This document shows positions 52,930 through 62,948 of a stretch of DNA of 64,000 nucleotides, piece after piece (the stretch's first letter is position 1; every line of letters starts with the position of its first letter). The notes below the pieces were generated by a model. It saw only the letters and a program-made list of their open reading frames with translations. It searched no databases and was not told where the DNA came from. The stretch is from the NCBI RefSeq assembly GCF_035046485.1, contig NC_085138.1:272161694-272225693 (forward strand), given 5' to 3'. Both the position numbers and the translations under genes were made by a program. This DNA is from Aedes albopictus. Taxonomy: Eukaryota; Arthropoda; Insecta; Diptera; Culicidae.

Positions 52930-53219
52930 GTTTAAATTTGATTTCGCAAAACCAAATCTGTTTACTGTTCCGCGTGCTGCCGTACCCATCCGCAGCCGCA
53001 CTGGAAGATTTCGAATGAGCCATCGTCGATGAACCGGGCCTACTGTCCGGTGCGCGGGACAACCGTTCGACTCGGCGACCAAAGCAAACTGAGCTCCGCT
53101 TTCCGTCCGGCGATGCTTCTGCATCGATGGGTCAAAGAATAAAGAGCGAAGATGAGTGTGTGTATTTGATTTTTAGAGGGACTTTAACCTTTCGGTCATT
53201 CGTCCCTTGTCCCAGGTGT

Positions 53220-56200
53220 TCAAAGTTGGTTGTGCAGACCGGTAGCTTCTAGGAAGGCAACTAGTTGTTTTTCATTTGGTGGCGACAATACATCATCAAG
53301 CGTGCTGCCCAAGTTTGAGTCCAAGCGTTCCAAGGCATATTTTCGACAGTCAATTAGTATATGGTGAACGGATAACGGGGAACCACAAACGGAGCAATCA
53401 GGTGGATCTTCTTTTTTAAGGCGGTATATATGGGTAAGGCGGGTATGACCAATGCGTAACCGGGTTATGGCTCGGCGGAGTTTAGGGTTTCTATTGTCAG
53501 GCCAAGGGAGAGTGGAAGGTTTGATTATGCGTAAGGCAAGGTTTCGGCTGTTGAACCATTCGGTGTCCCAGGATTCACGAATTTTCTCCCTGGTCCATCT
53601 AACAGCGTCAATAGATGGAATTGGAACATCCTCTGGGTTCTCGCCACGACCTACACCAGCCAGCCGGTCCGCTTCCTCGTTGCCATGGATACCGGAGTGA
53701 CCCGGAATCCAACAGAAAGCGACCCCATTGGCCAGTGCAAGTCCTTCGGCTTCTTGAAGCCAGGGGTGTCCCAAGGAGAGAGACTTCATGTCCTGGAGAC
53801 AACTGGCAGAGTCGGTAAAAATAACGGAGGGTTGGTTGGGGGAGTACGAACAAAGGTTTGTGGCTTTCAGTAGGGCATATGCTTCAGCACTGAAAATGGA
53901 ACAGGGGGATGGGAGAGCAGAGCTGATACCAGGGAGTGTGGAGTTACTTGTAATACCATAGCCAACTTTACCATTAGCGACAGAGCCGTCAGTATAGAAA
54001 TGTTGGTAGTTTGAGTATTTATCGGTACGGAGTCTGAGGAAATGTGGTTGTATGGTAGACGGAGGATCACCAGCTTTTATCTGATCAAGGAGTGAGAGGT
54101 CTATTTGAGGGGGTGATTGGTTCCATGGTCTTGTTTTGGATCGGGGTAGAACAGCAATGGTGGTGAGATCGTGGTTAGTAAGGGATTTAAATTGGTGTTT
54201 AGCTCTATTAATCAGTGGCACATCATCTCGACCGCCTAGACTCAGCCACCGGATGGCTTTAGTCATCAGGGTTGCTGTCACAAAGTGAGCGAAAGGCAGT
54301 TGGCCGCTTTCGGCCATAATAGCAGATATGGGACTGGTCACGAATGCGCTCGAAGCCAGGCGGAAAGCTTTATTATACAAGGGACTGAGCTTTTTGGTGA
54401 CCAAGTCACCCCCTCTGCTATATAGCCCAATGCCGTAGAGTATTTTAGGCAAAAGCCAACTGTGGATTATTTGGGTTATGGATGATCTATGGGCACAAGG
54501 TATTCTGGATCCAATGACTTTGATGAGGTTCATGCGTTTTTCGGTGGTTCTGCGGACGGTGTCGAGGTGATATCTAAATTTGAGAGTCCGGTCGAGATGA
54601 ATGCCAAGAATTTTAAGAGACTGTTGGGGTTTTATGATTGTGTTGTTCAGGGTGAGGTCTGGTAGTTTGGAGATACCTTTTAAACTATGGCTGATGTGAA
54701 GGAGTTGGGATTTTTCGGGGGATATGGTAAAACCGTGATCGTCTGCCCATTTCGAGACTACAAGCACTGCAGATTGAGTTCTTTTCCGGGCTATTGATTT
54801 GATATTGTGGAAAGTGAGGATGGTGATATCGTCGGCATAAACAAGTATATAAACGTTGGGCGGAATGTTACTGAACAAGGATTGCATGCAAATGAGGAAG
54901 AGTGTAGGAGCTATCACCGAGCCTTGAGGAATACCATTTTCTTGCTGCCTTGACTCGGATCGGTTATTGCCTAAGATGACCCTGAATCTCCTGTCGTCCA
55001 GAAAGCTTTGTACATACAGACCCATACGACCTTTGATTCCCCAGTCCTCAAGTGATTTGAGGATGGGAAAACGCCACGCACGGTCATACGCTTTGGACAA
55101 ATCAAGAGAAACAAGGTCACCATGCATTCCCCTCTCCATATGAGAGTCGATGATGTCCTCAAGCTCAGTGAGATAGTCGTCAGTGGATTTACCTGGGCGG
55201 AAAGCAAACTGTCTATTGTCAAGCAGATTTCGAGATTCCAGTAGGGTAATCAGTCGCCTATTGACCATCTTCTCAAGAACCTTCCCTGTGCAATTTAAAA
55301 GTGTTATAGGTCGAAAGCTGTCGGCACTGTTTTTATCTTTATTGGGTTTTGGGATGGGAACCACTAAGCCTTCTTTCCAGGAGGAGGGTATTTCGCCTTG
55401 AGTCCAAATATTGTTCAAGATGGATAGGAGGGTAGTTTTGCCAATAGGGGGAAGATTCTTGAGCAGAGGGTAACCTACTTCATCCGGACCGGCTGATGAG
55501 CCATGAACTCTATGTAGGGCCCACTCTAATTCTTCTATGGAAAAATCTCGGTTGTAGTCATGGATTTCATCTGAATGGAAGTTGGGAGGAGAGGCTTCAA
55601 CGGTGTTTTTTTGGGAAAGGAAACTGTCAGAGTAGTTGGAGGAAGAGGATGATTGGGAAAAATGATCTGCGAGGTGTTCCGTAATAACGGTGGGGTTATC
55701 TGTTATTAGGTTATTAATTTTGAGTTTGATGGGTTGTCTACTTTTATTGCCACTTAATCTATGGATTTTATCCCACAGTTCTTTTGACGAGCATTCCGGA
55801 CTAATTGAAGTTACAAATTCATCCCAGCTATCCTGTTTGGCCTTACTGACCGCTGCTCTTGCAGCATTTCTGGCAGTTTTGAATTCTGCTAACGCAACAG
55901 AGTCCTTTCGATCTTCCTTTGCCACTCTCTGAAGAGCCCGTAGCTTTTTACGGCGTAGTTTAATTGCTGAGCGAACCTCGGTATTCCACCGTGGTACAGA
56001 TTTTTTACCAGGGACACCACTGGTCCTGGGGACGTGGTGTGAGGCGATGTCAAACAACTTTTGGGTAAATTCCTCCGCTGAGGTGGGAGGATTGTCAGTA
56101 AACACGGATAGAATCTCTGTCTGGTAATTCGCCCAGTCAGCCAACTCATATTTCCATCTGGATCGACAAGATGCTACTGGTGGCGCTCGATTCAAAGAAA

Positions 56201-56903
56201 TGACAATAGGAAGATGATCGCTGCCGCAGCAGTCATTGTGTACCTTCCAGGAAAGCTGGGAACCAAGATTATGAGATGTTACTGAGAGGTCTAAAGTAGA
56301 CGATTCACCAGTGGCGGGGCTTATTCTGGTGTGGCTGCCATCGTTCAGCAAAGTTAGTCCGTATGTATCGAAAATTTGTTCAAGAATAAGCCCACGTGAA
56401 TCATTTGAGTGACAACCCCAAAAGGTGGAGTGCCCATTGAAATCGCCCATCAAAAGAACTGGGGATGAAAATTGGTCAAGGATTTTCTCAAGAGTTGTTT
56501 TAATTTGCTGGTTAAGATGATGTGTGGAGGGAGAGATGTAGATGGAAAGAACTGTTAATTTAACGGGGAAGTCAATTTCTACAGCTATGGCAAGTAAAAG
56601 TTCATCAAAAGGAATATCAATACGACGATGCGGGATTTCGGTTTTAATGGCAATACCTACGCCAGTTCTTGAAGGGTTATTTGGATTTTCACAGATATAC
56701 AGATCATAACCTTTAATGAGATTAGGGTTTACTTTAGATTCGGGGATCATTGTTTCTTGTAAAGCAATTGCTGCAGGGTTAAATTGGGAAATTAGTAATT
56801 GCAATTCAGGGAGTCTACCTTTCAAACCTAACAGATTCCATTGTAGTGCGATACAAGTTAAAGTGGGGTCCTGGTTATTTGGTGGGTTTGTTACGTGAGC
56901 CAT
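53220..56903 (-). CDS. LINE ORF2: endonuclease, reverse transcriptase, RNase H
   Basis: 1227 aa, no interruption. Residues about 15-235 are an APE-type endonuclease: LQWNLLGLKGRLPELQ, AIALQETMIP, LMGDFNGHSTFWG, STLDLSVTS, GSDHLPIVI. The reverse transcriptase spans about 480-770 with VPIPKPNKDK, LVSLDLSKAYDRAW, GIPQGSVIAPTLF and YADDITIL. RNase H lies near 968-1095 with HFYTDGSVANG, IFSAEAYALL, IFTDSASC and CWIPGHSGIHGNEEADRLAG, giving the D-E-D and final D residues. The C-terminus has a CSVCGSPLSVHHILIDC zinc motif. The start overlaps the end of ORF1 by 29 bases in another frame. All catalytic residues are present, so it is potentially autonomous. Confidence 0.9.
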   Translation of the reverse strand: MAHVTNPPNNQDPTLTCIALQWNLLGLKGRLPELQLLISQFNPAAIALQETMIPESKVNPNLIKGYDLYICENPNNPSRTGVGIAIKTEIPHRRIDIPFDELLLAIAVEIDFPVKLTVLSIYISPSTHHLNQQIKTTLEKILDQFSSPVLLMGDFNGHSTFWGCHSNDSRGLILEQIFDTYGLTLLNDGSHTRISPATGESSTLDLSVTSHNLGSQLSWKVHNDCCGSDHLPIVISLNRAPPVASCRSRWKYELADWANYQTEILSVFTDNPPTSAEEFTQKLFDIASHHVPRTSGVPGKKSVPRWNTEVRSAIKLRRKKLRALQRVAKEDRKDSVALAEFKTARNAARAAVSKAKQDSWDEFVTSISPECSSKELWDKIHRLSGNKSRQPIKLKINNLITDNPTVITEHLADHFSQSSSSSNYSDSFLSQKNTVEASPPNFHSDEIHDYNRDFSIEELEWALHRVHGSSAGPDEVGYPLLKNLPPIGKTTLLSILNNIWTQGEIPSSWKEGLVVPIPKPNKDKNSADSFRPITLLNCTGKVLEKMVNRRLITLLESRNLLDNRQFAFRPGKSTDDYLTELEDIIDSHMERGMHGDLVSLDLSKAYDRAWRFPILKSLEDWGIKGRMGLYVQSFLDDRRFRVILGNNRSESRQQENGIPQGSVIAPTLFLICMQSLFSNIPPNVYILVYADDITILTFHNIKSIARKRTQSAVLVVSKWADDHGFTISPEKSQLLHISHSLKGISKLPDLTLNNTIIKPQQSLKILGIHLDRTLKFRYHLDTVRRTTEKRMNLIKVIGSRIPCAHRSSITQIIHSWLLPKILYGIGLYSRGGDLVTKKLSPLYNKAFRLASSAFVTSPISAIMAESGQLPFAHFVTATLMTKAIRWLSLGGRDDVPLINRAKHQFKSLTNHDLTTIAVLPRSKTRPWNQSPPQIDLSLLDQIKAGDPPSTIQPHFLRLRTDKYSNYQHFYTDGSVANGKVGYGITSNSTLPGISSALPSPCSIFSAEAYALLKATNLCSYSPNQPSVIFTDSASCLQDMKSLSLGHPWLQEAEGLALANGVAFCWIPGHSGIHGNEEADRLAGVGRGENPEDVPIPSIDAVRWTREKIRESWDTEWFNSRNLALRIIKPSTLPWPDNRNPKLRRAITRLRIGHTRLTHIYRLKKEDPPDCSVCGSPLSVHHILIDCRKYALERLDSNLGSTLDDVLSPPNEKQLVAFLEATGLHNQL

Positions 56904-58251
56904 TGTTCGGTTGTGGGCGAGGAGAGTTCAAACGTGCGGAGTCCATTAGGCTTTGCAGATGGGTGATAATACTGGGGGAGTTGGATAGGGATTCATCTTT
57001 CAGAGGGTGTTGATCGGAGTCATTTGGGGATTGCGATTGGTCAGCCAGGGGTTTCTTCATTACCGGGGGATGTATTTCTGTCGTGGGGTGACGCTTGTGT
57101 TTCTGAACGCTTGGCTTTGGGGTTGCAGCACTTACCTGAGTCGATGTGCCACCACCAATAGGCTTCGTCGTCGTCTGCATTGCGCTCGAATCGGTGTCCA
57201 TTTCAGAAGCACTTCCGTCGTCCTGTGCGGCTTGGTTCCGCTTTGCTCGCTTCTTCTCCTTCTTGCTTTTGTGCTTCTTCTCCAGCTCATCGATTCTGGA
57301 CGTTAGCTTCGCGATGGTATCCATTAGCTGTTTGATCAAATCATCCTTGGCCTTCAGCTGTGCCGACTCCGCCGGCGTTGCACGAGCTACTTCCAAGCGA
57401 TGTTGGACCTTGCTGACAGCAGCATACGATCCACCACCAGCGTTCAGTTGTTTGAGGGCTTCCTGGTACGAGATTCCTTTTGTGAACCGTAGTCGGACGA
57501 TTTCCTTCTCCCTCTTGTAGATTGGGCAGGATCGGCTTGCCGGACCATGGGCCCCTTCACAGTGCAGGCAGAAAGGCGCTGCTTGGCATTCACCCTCGAG
57601 TTCATGTTGCTGGGAGCAGTTGCGACATCTTGGAGCATTCTTGCACCGGAACTTGGTGTGCCCGTACTCGAAACACCGGTAGCAAATCATCGGGTCCGGG
57701 ACGTAGATGCGGGTTTCCACTCGCAGCGGTCCTACTTTCACGCGATCAGGTACTGCTGTTCCGTTAATCGTCAGGATGAGCGTGGGCGTGTTGACAGGTT
57801 TGCCGTCCTGCATCCGAGTGATTCGCTTAACGCCAACCACTCCATCTTCAGCCATCCAGTGCAACAGCTCTTCCTCCATTTTGTTTTTGATTTCCGGACA
57901 GTAGATTACACAGCGACGCTTGTTCAGGATGGGGTGAAGCTCCACTTTCACCGCCGTGCCGTCGAACAACGCCGTCATGCCGAGCAACTTCCTTGCCTGA
58001 GCAGCATCACGCACACGCAGCACAAATTTCGATCCGTTCGCTTCCGTGGTTGTGGCTTCAATCTCACCGACGAGGTCCTTCATCGATTTTCCAACAATGA
58101 ACGGACATGGCGTCACCGCACTGTCAACCGCGTACAGCGACAGAATTTGCAGCTGACCGATGCCGACACCGCCCATCCATGTTGGAACCGTTGGTCTTCC
58201 ATCCGCTGCTGAGGGGGGCAGCCCAGGGTCCCACCCCGAACTCGCCGCCAT
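56875..58251 (-). CDS. LINE ORF1: gag-like protein with three zinc knuckles
   Basis: 458 aa from ATG at 58251 (MAASSGWDPG); an in-frame GTG lies ten codons upstream. A folded domain at about 60-180 (GSKFVLRVRDAAQARKLLG, RCVIYCPEIKNKMEEELL) precedes three CCHC-type knuckles near 205-260: CYRCFEYGHTKFRC, CRNCSQQHELEGEC and CLHCEGAHGPASRSC. A coiled coil with a lysine-rich segment (KHKSKKEKKRAKRNQ) and a Pro/Ser tail follow. It would bind and package the element's RNA. Overlap with ORF2 suggests translational reinitiation. Confidence 0.85.
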   Translation of the reverse strand: MAASSGWDPGLPPSAADGRPTVPTWMGGVGIGQLQILSLYAVDSAVTPCPFIVGKSMKDLVGEIEATTTEANGSKFVLRVRDAAQARKLLGMTALFDGTAVKVELHPILNKRRCVIYCPEIKNKMEEELLHWMAEDGVVGVKRITRMQDGKPVNTPTLILTINGTAVPDRVKVGPLRVETRIYVPDPMICYRCFEYGHTKFRCKNAPRCRNCSQQHELEGECQAAPFCLHCEGAHGPASRSCPIYKREKEIVRLRFTKGISYQEALKQLNAGGGSYAAVSKVQHRLEVARATPAESAQLKAKDDLIKQLMDTIAKLTSRIDELEKKHKSKKEKKRAKRNQAAQDDGSASEMDTDSSAMQTTTKPIGGGTSTQVSAATPKPSVQKHKRHPTTEIHPPVMKKPLADQSQSPNDSDQHPLKDESLSNSPSIITHLQSLMDSARLNSPRPQPNNGSRNKPTK

Positions 58252-58559
58252 CGTCTCACTGACTCGAAAAACACTTGCCACTAATCACTGTATTCGTTGA
58301 GTTCGACCGACGAAAAATGTCTCAATTGAATCCTCCCACTCACAACACAGATGTCTACTCCTTTAGACACTGCCGCGTGTTAGTACAAACACACAAAAAC
58401 ACTCAAAAACTACGGTAAAAGGTCCTTTTTCCTTATATGCGACGCTGATTCGGCACGCTTGAGAAAATCACTTGGGATTTCGCACTCGATAAACACGTCC
58501 AAACACGTTGAAAGTTCACGAGAAACTGATGATGAGCGAAGATGAGAAGAAGCAGTTTG

Positions 58560-58606
58560 CTTTTATACTGCACAAAGGTATGGTTTCCCCTCTTGAACGT
58601 GATTGG
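58560..58606 (-). promoter_or_regulatory. CCAAT and TATA boxes, unit 1
   Basis: Minus-strand CCAAT at 58602-58606 and TATAAAAG at 58560-58567, 35 bases apart, followed by CTTCTTCTCATCTTCG, where the LINE is inserted. Unit 2 has the same arrangement. Confidence 0.5.
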
Positions 58607-58890
58607 TTAGATACGAGGGGAGTCAAAATCAATGATGCCATACAAATTTATCTGTTATCATTTATTTTTGCGGAATATTCAAAATAATTTAAAATGATAA
58701 TTATTGTTCTGAACAGTAGACATAGGATTAACCTATATTATAATATATAGTAAAGAATCACTGCATATACTACAAATTCCATGTATTTTCGGTCAAAATT
58801 ACTAAAGATTACTGATATTTGAAATTCGAAAATTCTTATTGAAATTTGGCAACGCTGGTTAACAATTTTCACTTTCCAGCAAACCAGCAA
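58607..58890. other. Junction between the two tandem units
   Basis: AT-rich spacer. From about 58735 it aligns loosely with 51815-51955, the outer end of unit 1. Confidence 0.4.
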
Positions 58891-59197
58891 ATTTTTCTAA
58901 GTTGGACAAATTTCATGTTTGCTGCGCGCTTAAGTTTACACACAGAACAATGAATTCAGCATTGATTCGACATCAAGCGGTTAAATTCTCTCAGATGAAA
59001 ATTCCCAGTTGCTGTGTCATGCCTATCCGCTACCGCACAGGGGAAATCTTAATGAGCCACCATCCCTGCTGCTGCTACTCGGTTACTGTCGGTGCGGCTA
59101 CCGCGCTCGGCAGCGCTTTCGTTGTAGTTGGTTTTAATATGTCGGCTACTTTCTAGGATAATTCTGAATGAACTCTTGTGCAGAAATTTAAAATTGT

Positions 59198-59213
59198 AGC
59201 CCTCAAAAGGGCT
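59198..59213 (-). promoter_or_regulatory. Histone-type 3' stem-loop, copy 4 (unit 2)
   Basis: Minus strand AGCCCTTTTGAGGGCT followed by ACAATTTT; perfect six-pair stem. It lies about 450 bases downstream of the unit 2 TATA box, a distance close to the length of a core histone gene. Confidence 0.45.
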
Positions 59214-59652
59214 GTTTAAATTTGATTCCCAACACCAAAATATATTCCACTTTCAGGAGGGATTTCTTCCTTCAGCGATGGTGTTGAATCCGATGTTGAA
59301 ATTTCCATTCCGTTGCTGCCGTGCTCATCCGCTACCGCACTGAGAGAATGCAAATCAGCCACCCCGCTTCTGCTACCGCACTGGGAAAACGCGCTTCATG
59401 CGGTACCGCACTGGGTAAATGCGATTGAGTCACCACCGCCGCTGCTGCTTGGTTGCCGACCGACGGCACGTCCAACGCGCTCGGTAGTGTGAAGCAGAAC
59501 GGGTGAGCGAAATGAAAATGCTCTCTCCCACTCCACCGCGGTCGACGCTCGGAAGAATACTAACTCAGACCGGCACGGCAGCGCTGTGCCGATGCGTTTC
59601 CATCGAGTAGTCGAACGAAGAGGACTGATGGAAGATGAGAAGAAGCAGTAAT

Positions 59653-59701
59653 CTTTTATACTGCCCGTTTCTTCCTCAAACTTGTGCTTGCACGTGATTG
59701 G
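59653..59701 (-). promoter_or_regulatory. CCAAT and TATA boxes, unit 2
   Basis: Minus-strand CCAAT at 59697-59701 (in AGCCAATCACGTG) and TATAAAAG at 59653-59660, then CTTCTTCTCATCTTCCATCA, like unit 1 before its LINE insertion. Confidence 0.5.
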
Positions 59702-59979
59702 CTGGATAAAATTAAAACATGGGTTCACTATTTCCAAATTTACAATAGTTTAGAATTGAAAATAGTAACTTTTGTGTATTGTAGAAAATTGTTGTGCAGT
59801 TTTCCCATCGATTCGAGCTATAATCCGGAAAATCCATCGATTACTTTTTGAGTTATTAGCGTTTGAAATCTGATGCAATTTTGTGACGGTCGCAAAATTT
59901 TAGATTTTCATTTTGCACCCGGTACCGTGGTACAGTACCGTACCTTCCCCTTAGACGTAGTTTACGTCAAAAGACGGGT

Positions 59980-60186
59980 TTGGTGGTCTAGTGGCTACTG
60001 CTTCTGATTCGTATGCAGAAGGTCCTGGGTTCAATCCCTGGCCCATCCCTCTTCTTCTACTTTGTATCTTTCTATCTACTTTCTCTATACTCTCCTCTCT
60101 ACATGTACAACTTATTTTTCATGACACGAATGCCACAATAATGGTAAAGTGTCGTTAATAAATAGTAATAATAATAATAATAATAT
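59980..60186 (+). mobile_element. tRNA-derived SINE with (TAA)n tail
   Basis: GGTTTGGTGGTCTAGTGGC is A-box-like and GGGTTCAATCCCTGGCCC a B box. The loop GATTCGTATGC between CTTCT and AGAAG is too long for a functional anticodon arm. A pyrimidine-rich body and TAATAATAATAATAATAATA tail follow. Confidence 0.75.
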
Positions 60187-61349
60187 ACAACTTATGTATA
60201 TTCATATGTTCATAGCCATCGCTAGTACCAGAAACGGTTGAAAAGCCGTTTCCCTTCCTTCCAACTTTCCCAGCACAGTGTCAATCTATCAGATAACGCC
60301 TACAAGTTATGCAATCAAGTGAACTGGGCCGCATCAGCTTCATACTATGTAATACATAATCGAACTAATCTATCACCTCACACCTGGCATTCACGCACCA
60401 ATGCGTGATCCCTCAGCCAATCATATCCCACCAACATTCCGACATCCGTATGAATTTGTGCAGACGCAGAGGTATATTCGGTCTGATGTGGATACAAACG
60501 ATGGCAATCACCGCTTTCTTCCCCTTCCCCACATTGACCTGCAACCTGACGTGGCAGGCGCCATTGTCGCCTAAAAATTAGAAGGTCACAAACGCTCACA
60601 CACTGAAGATGCCTGCTTAGTACCTACCCGGCAGATATCTCACTGGTTCCTTGTGTGAGTGTAGCTGGTCTGGCGATACTGAAGTAGCATCTCCGGGCGG
60701 TCAATCATGCTCAAGCTAAAGCTCAATTATCGGAAATAATTCATAAATACGGTTTATACGCAGTAATATAAGAAATATTCTAGTTTCAGGATTGATACTT
60801 CTCATAATTATACAGCAAAATTATTCTCATATATCATTGTTAACAAGTAATTGAACAAAGATGATGCTACCATGAACGTTACATGCGTAACAAATGTACT
60901 GATTTCCTGTGTTATACGTAATTTTGTGAAAATGTTGCAGTTCTAAGTACTCAACCTTATAACAATCATTCTGAGAAAGCATTGTCATGTACAATTGCTT
61001 ATTTTCAAGCAATAAAACAAAAGAAGTGTCGCGATAAATTCAGAGTTTGAACCAAAAATATGTAATTGTATGTTAGTAATAGTAATAGTTCTATGTGTTT
61101 ATACTTCTCACAACTATTATGCAAAATTATTCTTGATTCTTTTCAAGCAATAAAATAAAAAAGATTGTCACAATGAAGGCTAAGATCGAACCGTAAGCAA
61201 ACATTTGTCTCGGAAAATGTTGATTTCGCACCGAAAATATTACACGTACATTTGTGAAGATTTTTTAGTTTAATGTTTTGCTTTTTGGTATACAACAAAG
61301 TGTATTGAAGGCTTAGAGTGTACGATAGAAGGCTCGGAGAGTCGAGTCA
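60187..61349. other. No gene seen
   Basis: Anonymous sequence. TTATACTTCTCA/ATTATTCT words recur at 60788-60830 and 61094-61130 next to TCAAGCAATAAAA, so there is a diverged direct duplication of about 300 bases. Confidence 0.4.
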
Positions 61350-62040
61350 CATATGGGTAATTCTCACTGAGACCGCGCCACTATTTACACCTTGTCTTCA
61401 AAAATGTTTAGGGTGGCGATTTTCTGAAGGTCCTCGCTAAAAAGTAAGAAAAATGTATTTGGTTACTCAAATTGATGGACCCCCCGATAGTTAGAGCAAC
61501 AAAAATTTTTGCAGACCCCTCGATTTTGGTCAAATGATGGCTCATTTAAACCGTTATTAACAAAACGGCAGATAACTTTTGAAAGAAGAAAAAGACATCT
61601 CTTTTTATATGTTATCTATAAATGTCTCAGCATTCAATTGATGCAAACAATTTGAAAATCGGTGGTTGCCATCATGGTGAAAACAATGTTTTGGTATAAA
61701 AATCCAAGATGGCGGCCAAAATCAATATGGCCGACCCAACTTTTTATAATTGTAAATAGTAGCTCTATCTTTCCTCTTTTCAACAACAATTCGTTTTGAG
61801 GTGGTTTTTGGAGAAACTTTTGAGTTATAACGGTTTAAATGAGCCACCATTTGACCAAAATCAAGAAGTCTGCAAAAAATGTTGTGGCTCTAACTAACGG
61901 ACCCCCCGTTGAGTCAATTTGAGTAACCAAATGCATTTTCCTTATTTATTTAGCTAAGACTTTCAGAAAATCGACACTTTGAACACTTTTGAAGAGAAGT
62001 TGTAAACAGTGGACCGGTCTCAGCGAGAGTTACCCATATA
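61350..62040. mobile_element. Foldback MITE
   Basis: The ends read TATGGGTAATTCTCACTGAG and, in complement, TATGGGTAACTCTCGCTGAG. Arms extend about 200 bases inward through TTTAAACCGTTAT-type and GGACCCCCCG words. No gene inside. Confidence 0.75.
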
Positions 62041-62684
62041 CCAATCAACTCAGTTCGACGAATTGTCTGTATATTTCTGTGCGCAAAACAAGTTCACTTA
62101 CTGTTGAGGCACTTCCCCTTATCCGATTTCATGGATTATAGTTAGTATCGAATCGGAATTTTACCGAATTGTGCGAATGGTGCGGATAGGTCAAGGGCCT
62201 TAAGGCGTTCCGGAGTTATGGCCATTTTACTGATCCGGACCAGCACCGGTGAACTAGTCACACATAAAACTAAACCAGATTCTATCATGGAACCGGACCG
62301 ACACACCAATTGCGCCAAATTTTGTAAAATTTGGCATGGCTACCGAATTTTATGCGGAAATCATCAATGGAAATCACGAAACCACGATGTCGGCCAACAT
62401 TTCAAGATGGCGACCTGAAATCCAAGATGGCGGCCCACAACTAGAAGAGACGACTGTTTTAATGCGTTTAAACTCTGGCTCTAAAATCATGCAATATGGA
62501 TATATTTGGTATGGAGAAGATGTCCAGAGTCCACAAATGATGACCAGAATATTCAAGATGGTAGCCCAAACTCCAAGATGGTGGCTCAAAGTTGAATATG
62601 GTAACTGTTTTAAGGATTTTTAGGTTCTAAAACCACACAATATGGGTATATTTGGCTTAGAGAAGAGCGGAGAAGATGTCCTAT
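62041..62684. other. No gene seen
   Basis: Contains several CAAGATGGCGGCC-like words (62405-62590), also seen inside the preceding MITE; a decayed repeat. ORFs lack domains. Confidence 0.4.
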
Positions 62685-62948
62685 GTCCATGTCCCTATCA
62701 TGGTAGAATAATGAGCACGAGGATGTTGATGTGTGGCTGTTGCCTGCTCCTTTTTCCAGTCCGATTGGGGTCCATTATGAGTAGCCATTCGTCAATGTTC
62801 AAGTATCCGGATCCGTTTGAGCCATGGGCCAGTGTCTGCTTCTCTGTTCAGGGGGAAAGAGCAACTGACGAAAGTGCCGGGGCTAGAATCGAACCCATGA
62901 CCATCTGCTTATGAAGCAAACGTGTGCCCACTAGCACCACGGGCCCCG
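62685..62948 (-). mobile_element. tRNA-Met-like SINE, copy 2
   Basis: Minus-strand head GGGGCCCGTGGTGCTAGTGG, loop TTCATAA, B box GGGTTCGATTCT. Body and tail align with the copy at 38895-39152 (GAGCACGAGGATGTTGATGT in plus orientation). Confidence 0.75.

Larger units (their letters stand above)
53157..58533 (-). mobile_element. Full-length I-clade-like LINE (MosquI-like)
   Basis: 5377 bp flanked by identical 13-base GAGCGAAGATGAG at 53144-53156 and 58534-58546. Two overlapping intact ORFs. The minus-strand 5' end is ATCATCAGTTTCTCG and the 3' end is AAAAATCAAATACACACA. RNase H plus a three-knuckle ORF1 fits the I clade; LOA is the main alternative. Intact ORFs and a perfect duplication indicate a recent insertion. 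Confidence 0.85.
51800..59760 (-). repeat. Tandem duplication with histone-gene-like signals, split by a LINE
   Basis: Unit 1 is 51800-53156 plus 58547 to about 58640; unit 2 is about 58720-59760. Shared blocks include AACAATTTTCA near GCAAACCAGCAAATT, GTTGCTGTGTCATGCCTATC, GGTTTTAATATGTCGGC and CATCCGCTACCGCACTG-type words. On the minus strand each unit opens with CCAAT and TATAAAAG boxes and contains stem-loops like histone mRNA ends. Predicted peptides are frame-broken, and I find no recognisable histone fold, so these are not called genes. Confidence 0.5.

Noticed and set aside
52008..53124. Minus-strand ORFs as histone proteins
   Set aside because: Despite histone-like signals nearby, the peptides do not show a histone fold and change frame between units.
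57547..58212. 221-aa plus-strand ORF opposite LINE ORF1
   Set aside because: Antisense shadow; the minus frame has three zinc knuckles and a proper ORF1-ORF2 overlap.
60000..60060. Functional tRNA gene
   Set aside because: The anticodon loop is eleven bases and a SINE body with a TAA tail follows.
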